64,000 nt of DNA from Archivesica marissinica (taxonomy: Eukaryota > Mollusca > Bivalvia > Venerida > Vesicomyidae). The DNA lies in the NCBI GenBank assembly GCA_014843695.1, contig CM026404.1, forward strand, positions 81,181,938-81,245,937, in the 5' to 3' direction. A program made the position numbers and the translations under genes. Below are positions 59,001-64,000 of this stretch, in pieces (position 1 is the first letter of the stretch; every line of letters begins with the position of its first letter). The notes beneath the pieces were generated by a model that searched no databases, had not been told where the DNA came from, and was given only the letters and a program-made list of their open reading frames with translations.

Positions 59001-61361
59001 GTTTTCTGAGTCTGGGTTGGACGTGACAATTTCATCAAACGGGATAATTTTCTTATTTGAGCGTGTAACCACGCCACAGGTAATCAAATCAGTGACAGGG
59101 GCAGTTTCACAGTCGTTACCTATTATAAGATCCACCCCCGCGGTGCATCTGTGTTTTAATACAGCCACCTTCAATGTTCCTTGGTATATTGGACAATCGA
59201 CGCTAATCTTTGCTATCGGATAATTACCAGGGATATAATTGACACCGCGGATTGTTACCCGTTCACCTGTGTATTCTAAATGATCAGCGGTCTGATCAGT
59301 AGCCGACAATAAACTAATTGTCGCACCTGAATCTCTCAAATACGTCACTTGTGCGGTGTTATTATTTATGCNNNNNNNNNNNNNNNNNNNNNNNNNNNNN
59401 NNNNNNNNNNNNNNNNNNNNNNNNNNNNNNNNNNNNNNNNNNNNNNNNNNNNNNNNNNNNNNNNNNNNNNNNNNNNNNNNNNNNNNNNNNNNNNNNNNNN
59501 NNNNNNNNNNNNNNNNNNNNNNNNNNNNNNNNNNNNNNNNNNNNNNNNNNNNNNNNNNNNNNNNNNNNNNNNNNNNNNNNNNNNNNNNNNNNNNNNNNNN
59601 NNNNNNNNNNNNNNNNNNNNNNNNNNNNNNNNNNNNNNNNNNNNNNNNNNNNNNNNNNNNNNNNNNNNNNNNNNNNNNNNNNNNNNNNNNNNNNNNNNNN
59701 NNNNNNNNNNNNNNNNNNNNNNNNNNNNNNNNNNNNNNNNNNNNNNNNNNNNNNNNNNNNNNNNNNNNNNNNNNNNNNNNNNNNNNNNNNNNNNNNNNNN
59801 NNNNNNNNNNNNNNNNNNNNNNNNNNNNNNNNNNNNNNNNNNNNNNNNNNNNNNNNNNNNNNNNNNNNNNNNNNNNNNNNNNNNNNNNNNNNNNNNNNNN
59901 NNNNNNNNNNNNNNNNNNNNNNNNNNNNNNNNNNNNNNNNNNNNNNNNNNNNNNNNNNNNNNNNNNNNNNNNNNNNNNNNNNNNNNNNNNNNNNNNNNNN
60001 NNNNNNNNNNNNNNNNNNNNNNNNNNNNNNNNNNNNNNNNNNNNNNNNNNNNNNNNNNNNNNNNNNNNNNNNNNNNNNNNNNNNNNNNNNNNNNNNNNNN
60101 NNNNNNNNNNNNNNNNNNNNNNNNNNNNNNNNNNNNNNNNNNNNNNNNNNNNNNNNNNNNNNNNNNNNNNNNNNNNNNNNNNNNNNNNNNNNNNNNNNNN
60201 NNNNNNNNNNNNNNNNNNNNNNNNNNNNNNNNNNNNNNNNNNNNNNNNNNNNNNNNNNNNNNNNNNNNNNNNNNNNNNNNNNNNNNNNNNNNNNNNNNNN
60301 NNNNNNNNNNNNNNNNNNNNNNNNNNNNNNNNNNNNNNNNNNNNNNNNNNNNNNNNNNNNNNNNNNNNNNNGGTGTTATTATTTATGCGTGCTTGACCTG
60401 TATATTTGACAAGTAATGGATTTACCATCTCGGTATTTTCACATGAGTTCACTGGCTCATTGGTTATAAAGGCTGAACTATGAGTAGTGTTTGACACGTG
60501 GTGTCCGTTTGCTAGGTTTCTAGTACCCCTGTACCTAGGTGAATTGGGATCTGCCCAACATTCTATTCGTCCGTGGCCATTACGCCTACAATAACTACAA
60601 TATTTTTCTATCCGGGGAGTTCTATGGGTAGCTTGGGAATTATCTATCCTAATATTGGGTCGATACATGGGTGATGGGATATATGGCCTTGGGGCTGGAG
60701 GTCGGTGTTCTGTATCTCTGGTTTTCACATTCGGATTTGAATTAATCCGTGTCCTGGGCGCTAATCTGCGATGGAGGTTATATTCATCAGCCAGGGAAAT
60801 ACATTCCTGGAGAGTAGATGCTTTCTTATCCAGAATGAACAAATTAATCTCATCACTTAGCTGGGAATCGAATCTATATCTCAAGAGCAGCTCGATCCAG
60901 TTGACCTCGCTCGGATCATTGTTCTCCGTCCATAGAGTCATTTGCTCCCTTAATTCCTTAATGAATTCGGAATATTTCTGCTGAGGTTTCTTTACCCAAG
61001 AGAAGAAATTCTTTCTATATACAGTGGGTGAGAGTCTATATTCATCCAAGATGGCGGCCTTGAGGGTATCGTAATTATTAGCGTCTTGGACAGGAAGAGT
61101 GGCATATATATTTCTGGCCTTGTCGGACAAATTGTCTATAATATGGCCCACCCATGTTTGTTTGGCGACCTGGCTAGCTTCGAACAGTCTCTCACATGTT
61201 GCGAAGAATTTATCTGGCCTCATAGTCTGGGTCCAAATAGGAACAGAAATGTTTGTCTTAGAGGGCCTATTATCTGTATGGAGGGGGTTATTTTGCTGAG
61301 ATTCCTGATCTCTCTGGATTTCTCTCAGGCGAATCTCCATCTGCATTTTCTCCCTTTGCAT
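56064..61361 (-). CDS. Gag-Pol polyprotein (Gag, PR, IN, RT, RNase H)
   Basis: The frame stays open through the scaffold gap. In order: retrotransposon Gag (about residues 40-210); a CCHC knuckle CSYCRRNGHGRIEC near residue 255; aspartic protease with DSGAT at 59319-59333; integrase with H-x6-H and CHSCGPC zinc residues (about 58640-58520), a DD35E core (ADFVGP; TDRGSAF; GSIEKYN, 35 residues between the last D and E) and a GPY/F-type module around LQGPYPVHEK; reverse transcriptase with RPCIDYRKIND, ILDLNKGYWQIPL and YLDD near 56862; RNase H with YTDASD, IEKELLA, SDHNPL and ADFLSRV. All visible catalytic residues are present. Length without the gap and its 17-nt overlap is near 1426 residues. 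The initiating Met lies in the charged Gag region, so the true N-terminus is the other-frame ORF upstream. Confidence 0.93.
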   Translation of the reverse strand: MQREKMQMEIRLREIQRDQESQQNNPLHTDNRPSKTNISVPIWTQTMRPDKFFATCERLFEASQVAKQTWVGHIIDNLSDKARNIYATLPVQDANNYDTLKAAILDEYRLSPTVYRKNFFSWVKKPQQKYSEFIKELREQMTLWTENNDPSEVNWIELLLRYRFDSQLSDEINLFILDKKASTLQECISLADEYNLHRRLAPRTRINSNPNVKTRDTEHRPPAPRPYIPSPMYRPNIRIDNSQATHRTPRIEKYCSYCRRNGHGRIECWADPNSPRYRGTRNLANGHHVSNTTHSSAFITNEPVNSCENTEMVNPLLVKYTGQARINNNTXXXXXXXXXXXXXXXXXXXXXXXXXXXXXXXXXXXXXXXXXXXXXXXXXXXXXXXXXXXXXXXXXXXXXXXXXXXXXXXXXXXXXXXXXXXXXXXXXXXXXXXXXXXXXXXXXXXXXXXXXXXXXXXXXXXXXXXXXXXXXXXXXXXXXXXXXXXXXXXXXXXXXXXXXXXXXXXXXXXXXXXXXXXXXXXXXXXXXXXXXXXXXXXXXXXXXXXXXXXXXXXXXXXXXXXXXXXXXXXXXXXXXXXXXXXXXXXXXXXXXXXXXXXXXXXXXXXXXXXXXXXXXXXXXXXXXXXXXXXXXXXXXXXXXXXXXXXXXXXXXXXXXXXXXXXXXXINNNTAQVTYLRDSGATISLLSATDQTADHLEYTGERVTIRGVNYIPGNYPIAKISVDCPIYQGTLKVAVLKHRCTAGVDLIIGNDCETAPVTDLITCGVVTRSNKKIIPFDEIVTSNPDSENTTDTNHNVLPFRNTIEINSPSEKASTVKPQNIPSIDDLSPDKLLQEQNNDPTLAPLWEMAQEGTPIRQGYYIQLEPRLLMRREQPQDTSKVRPWKIYDQVVVPRGFRDHITGLAHDSLSTGHQGPSKTLKRIKRRFFWPGIRADVKRFCHSCGPCQRAGKGQKATVAPLKPLPIISQPFKFISADFVGPMKKTINGNQYILNFIDHATKYTESFPCAAATAVNAQKALIEIISRHGKPQTLLTDRGSAFIAETFTRFLAEHDIRHLTSTSYRPQTNGSIEKYNGTLKTMLRILGENSLSSWDEMLPWLLFAYRSAEHSSTGYSPFYLLYGREPRDNLDSTYDLWARNERDEGIPINNYVQELCHRLAEALRDASENAQQAADGRKTKYDRSKKAKMRVFQRGELVLVRLPLKGNKLKNALQGPYPVHEKVASHTYIIYMPDKRVKYRVMHVNQLKPWTGREEGAALADSSPVYESQDPTLLDYQAPTDIEKEFDPCSPLESVPKKTWPDISHLNPDHRDDISQLFDRYPRLFSGQLGRFHDVTHDIDVQGASPVVQPYYRMSPEKKQILKTELDQMLELGIIRPSRSQWASPIILVRKSDSEWRPCIDYRKINDLTRGEAFPIPRLDDLIDQVAGSSLISILDLNKGYWQIPLTPRASEIAAFITPWGLFEPLTLPFGLKNGGVTFQRAINEIIAQSPTEPIRDRFADAYLDDIAVRSNLWSQHINHLDWTFHRLEDSGVTLNPKKCKIGSGTVKYLGHELGSGKIKPISSKVECISNISPPQTKKQLRGYLGSVGFYRKFIPQFAEIAAPLTDLLKGKRSGNIITQWSDKHQLAFESLKKALTNKPILKAPDFNQEFELYTDASDLGISAVLTQTVDQVPHPVAFYSRKLIPREKNYSTIEKELLAIVAGIEHFRIYVSTSKTIINSDHNPLVWLSRSKTSNQRLLRWALCLSEFNLTIKHIKGTQNVLADFLSRVQ
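59372..60371. other. Assembly gap, exactly 1000 N, probably artefactual
   Basis: The 17 nt before the gap (59355-59371, ggtgttattatttatgc) recur immediately after it (60372-60388). Adding gap and overlap gives 1017 nt, a multiple of three, so the coding frame agrees on both sides. Confidence 0.95.
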
Positions 61362-61720
61362 TCTTTCCTCCCTGTCCCTTTCTCTTCTCTTTCCCCTCTT
61401 TGTTTTACTTCTTCCCTCTCTCTTTCTCTCTCTCTTTCTTCTCTTTCCCTCTCTCTTTCTTCTCTTTGTTTTACTTCTTCCCTCTCTCTTTCTCTCTCTC
61501 TTTCTTCTCTTTCCCTCTCTCTTTCTTCTCTTTGTTTTACTTCTTCCCTCTCTCTTTCTCTCTCTCTTTCTTTCTCATAAATCTCACCCTGACGTTCCAG
61601 ATTTGCCTGATTAAAGAAGGGAAGTCTCATTAATTTGTCCCATATCTCATCACCTGTTGTCTGCAAGTCGGGGTGAACCGGCCCCTCAGTTTCCTTATTA
61701 GCACTCCTAGTTGTAGCCAT
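61325..61720 (-). CDS. Gag N-terminal ORF, frame-broken
   Basis: ATG at 61720 begins MATTRSANKETEGPVHPD and runs 131 codons. After LPFFNQANLERQGEIYEK it becomes an almost pure Glu/Arg stretch built from 22-residue repeats (EEVKQREERERER type), likely a charged coiled coil or helix. It ends a few codons past the start of the main Gag-Pol frame, overlapping it by 37 nt. Either a small indel in the GA-rich repeat broke a single Gag frame or ribosomes shift there; the low-complexity tract makes the indel simpler. This is where the element's real translation start should lie. Confidence 0.75.
   Translation of the reverse strand: MATTRSANKETEGPVHPDLQTTGDEIWDKLMRLPFFNQANLERQGEIYEKEREREREREEVKQREEREREREEREREREREEVKQREEREREREEREREREREEVKQRGEREEKGTGRKECKGRKCRWRFA
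61388..61580. repeat. 66-bp tandem repeat in Gag coding region
   Basis: The word tgttttacttcttccctctc starts at 61401, 61467 and 61533, exactly 66 bp apart, with CT-rich filler. On the coding strand each unit adds 22 charged residues without changing frame. Confidence 0.92.
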
Positions 61721-62148
61721 TTTATTTTTTTATTTCCCAAAAATTTTTATCCCCAGAATGTATCTCCAAATGTATTATAGAATTGAGTTCAATAAAAGGA
61801 AGTAAATCACTAATATAATTTTAATGATAATATTAAGCCTCTATGAAAAGAAAACTGGTACTTACCGAAGTCTGTCTCGTCCGTTAATCCAATATATAAT
61901 TTATCACATATTCAAAGTTTGCACATTTCCACTAATTTAATCCATTTCATTAATTTAATAATTCGTTGACGTCTTTCACTTATTTCCAAATTCTAACACT
62001 GTCTCGCATGCACTTCTGTTTTCCCACGTTAATTAATAGTCCCTTGTATTCTTCATGTATAAATCCTAGTGTCCTTCACAATATTCCATATATAAATTCT
62101 AGTGTCCTTCACAATATGTCACGATATGTCATTTCTTCTTTATTTCCA
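61721..62148 (-). other. Retroelement 5' untranslated leader
   Basis: About 430 bp between the primer-binding site and the Gag ATG, AT-rich. It contains a 30-bp near-repeat (aattctagtgtccttcacaa and taaatcctagtgtccttcac) around 62060-62115. Confidence 0.6.
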
Positions 62149-62167
62149 ATCCCGGACGAGCGTCCCA
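62149..62167 (-). other. Primer-binding site, tRNA-Pro-like
   Basis: On the element strand, two bases after the LTR end (gcgaca), the sequence reads TGGGACGCTCGTCCGGGAT. It starts TGG as required for a CCA tail, and its 3' part CTCGTCCGGGAT fits the tRNA-Pro 3' end used by many retroelements. The middle differs by a substitution and one extra base, so the tRNA assignment is tentative. Confidence 0.6.
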
Positions 62168-62169
62168 AT

Positions 62170-62586
62170 TGTCGCAAACTCTCCTTTTCTTCTCGTAATA
62201 ATATGTCTCGGTTGCTACGGCTCTTACCAGGGTCTATCCTATTGTAGACTCGCTGGAGTTGTCTAGGGGGTTTCTTCGTTATTATATGTATTAATGATAA
62301 CTCAACACAGTATTACATTTCTTCTATATAATATCTTGTTTAAATTGGCATCAGAAATATCCATATATATATAATCAGTGATCTATATATATATACATAG
62401 TATCATTAAAAGCTTATTTAACAATCCATTTGTGTGAGCCGACTATGCGCTTACACAGTATATTTAACATCCAATCTTTCTAATCCGTCATTACTCAATA
62501 TCACTATAATCTAATCACTGTTTCTGATTAGATTAACTTTTAATCACCTTCTGGTGGTTCGCCGAAACTCTGTTTCTTCTATGGCC
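62170..62586 (-). repeat. Partial 5' LTR, U3 side missing
   Basis: Matches 54794-55213 with about half a dozen differences (one-T indel near the start, catag/catcg, ctggtgg/ctatatgg, and a two-base indel in aactctgtttc). Similarity stops at atggc. The other 626 bp of the LTR are absent and unrelated sequence begins cagtacggacag. Confidence 0.88.
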
Positions 62587-62667
62587 AGTACGGACAGCGG
62601 AATCCATTTCTAGCGTAGAATCAGATCAATTATTTGTAGCAAATATACATGTTATTATGAATCTGAA

Positions 62668-62915
62668 GATCGCATTCGTGGTCCAGTGGTTAAGGTCGCT
62701 GACCTATCATCACTGATGGTTACTGGTTCCAGGCCCGATCAGGCCGTGTCTAATTATATGCAAATGTTGGAAGTTTCGTACGAAGGTTGGTGCACTAGGT
62801 ACTGGTTAACCGCATGAGCCTGTACAGGAAAGGTGTTGTTCGGTATACTGCCCGTCGACGATATAGCCAAAAATGGTGTTGATGCAAGCGTAAAACCCAA
62901 ACAAACAAACAAATA
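62668..62915 (+). mobile_element. SINE family C, diverged copy
   Basis: Head ttcgtggtccagtggttaag, a shortened anticodon region, then body words gaaggttggtgcactaggta and ggaaaggtgttgttcggtat. It ends in a (CAAA)n tail. It lacks the ttgtataccactgtaac segment seen at 27680. Confidence 0.82.
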
Positions 62916-64000
62916 AAGAAACATTCATAGTATGTATCTACGTACGTGGCGCCTCTAATTAATTAAGAAATAATAAGTAGCAATCATGGTATATCGCAGA
63001 ATAACCCGAGTTTGAAGTTCTTATGCCTAGAAATATATCACGAAGGCCGAAGGAAAACAAGACGGACAAGAGATTATCTGATTCTAAAAATAGCTCACTT
63101 CCGTGAATTCCCACGGTATTTTTACATCACGTGACTTTCATTCATAAACTTTACATGCATTGTATAAACGGAATAGCCAACACACGGTGCACGCGCAGCA
63201 TAGTTCAAGGTAGGTATATCGCAGAATAACCCGAGGTAGATTTTACTCTACAAGTATGTATGTTATTAGCTGGGTAGTGTTAGAGTGTACAATTACTTTC
63301 AAGTTTCACTGTCAGTATACTATTAAAGTAATATAAACTTATGCATGTGATGCTCAATTAAAGTACCCATCATAGATGTCGTGTTCCACCGAAATATGGA
63401 ATAATACATGTGTATATGTAACCATTTAGTGTTTCAAATGGTATTCCAATTAAATGCAATATATAACTTTAAAGTTAAGGAGTAATACTTGTAAATGTCA
63501 GGATGTGGGTTATCACAGCCTCTCCAGTGATTGAGGCATCATTGCATAATTATATACAACAATGTCCACACATTATAAATGTATGATGATATATGTTAAA
63601 TTATAACAGACCTAAAAACCATAATAGTTTACATTAACCATGTGTCAAATATATGGGTAGCATTACACTATTGTAAGCATCTGTTGACAAAACGTGACCA
63701 AAACAACCATCGACAGGGCCGTTGCTGGCGCTATTTTGATGATACGCACGGCCAAAATATGCATTTTTGTCGAGTGAGCATAGCGAGTGAGTACGCTAGG
63801 GAGGTCCGGGGCCATGCCCTCCGGAGATTTTTTGAAATGAGGAAGCAATTTCTTGCATTTTGTAGCATACAAAGTTCTTACGACAATCCGAATAAAGGTA
63901 TAAATTAAGGCTAGATGTATAATATACATGATCTATCGCCCTTATCAATTAAACAAGCACGTAAAATAGCACAAACTAAATTTTGAGATGCACAATATTT
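62916..64000. other. No gene; one GC-rich palindromic block
   Basis: Mostly AT-rich and unassigned. At 63700-63850 a GC-rich block contains cgagtgagcatagcgagtga and the near-palindrome ggtccggggccatgccctcc, which looks like part of a dispersed repeat. Two copies of gtatatcgcagaataacccgag lie near 62990 and 63213. Confidence 0.45.

Larger units (their letters stand above)
54794..62586 (-). mobile_element. Ty3/gypsy-type LTR retrotransposon, Gmr1-like order
   Basis: A minus-strand element with a 3' LTR at 54794-55839, polypurine tract, Gag-Pol region, primer-binding site and a partial 5' LTR ending at 62586. The pol domains are all of Ty3/gypsy type, but integrase precedes reverse transcriptase, as published for Gmr1-like elements. 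No envelope ORF follows. The shared LTR portion differs at only a handful of sites, implying a fairly young insertion. Autonomy is doubtful because the 5' LTR lacks its U3 side and Gag has a frame break. A scaffold gap of 1000 N sits within it. Confidence 0.93.

Noticed and set aside
61086..61580. Ser/Leu-rich plus-strand ORFs opposite Gag
   Set aside because: Antisense shadows of the Glu/Arg repeat in Gag.
56064..62586. An endogenous retrovirus with envelope
   Set aside because: After RNase H only about 200 bp precede the polypurine tract, and no envelope-like ORF exists.

Overview
This is AT-rich, intron-poor eukaryotic DNA made almost entirely of repeats. Tandem arrays, tRNA-derived SINEs, LINE remnants, small hairpin MITEs and one Ty3/gypsy-type LTR retrotransposon account for most of it. 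No bacterial gene organisation is visible and no multi-exon host gene could be recognised. The SINE, LINE and MITE mixture and the many minisatellites suit an aquatic invertebrate, most likely a mollusc such as a bivalve. That is inference from general knowledge, not a species identification. Two runs of exactly 1000 N are scaffold gaps.

Layout. 1-740: CA-rich microsatellite and a 20-bp repeat. 740-7100: SINEs, a MITE, an ACGTT-rich palindromic element and a decayed LINE broken up by later insertions. 7118-22110: a 15-kb satellite of about 254 copies of a 59-bp unit with higher-order structure. 22110-25900: a SINE head, a GACGTC/AACGTT-rich element, and a 42-bp minisatellite that runs into the first gap. 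25977-29000: a 164-bp repeat, two SINEs and a LINE 3' end. 29140-34184: a duplicated unit carrying a 36-bp acidic-peptide-like minisatellite, with a nearly intact 3.75-kb LINE inserted in the second copy and flanked by identical 108-bp direct repeats. 34629-35481: a 50-bp minisatellite. 36840-37150: a MITE inside a SINE. 38007-38501: an intact 164-aa ORF, the best candidate for a non-retroelement protein. 39690-41672: a second, truncated LINE. 42720-53546: five minisatellites (18, 46, 32, 40 and about 79 bp) with SINEs and a MITE between them. 53724-53952: a second TTAA MITE. 54794-62586: the LTR retrotransposon on the minus strand. 62660-64000: a SINE and unassigned DNA.

The most notable coding feature is the LTR element. 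Its polyprotein reads Gag, protease, integrase, reverse transcriptase, RNase H. Integrase therefore precedes reverse transcriptase although every domain is of Ty3/gypsy type, the arrangement described for Gmr1-like elements. The N gap inside it is flanked by the same 17 nt on both sides and is probably an artefact. The mobile elements form an obvious dependency set: tRNA-headed SINEs with 12-16 bp target duplications presumably borrow LINE machinery, and the MITEs must depend on transposases not present here.
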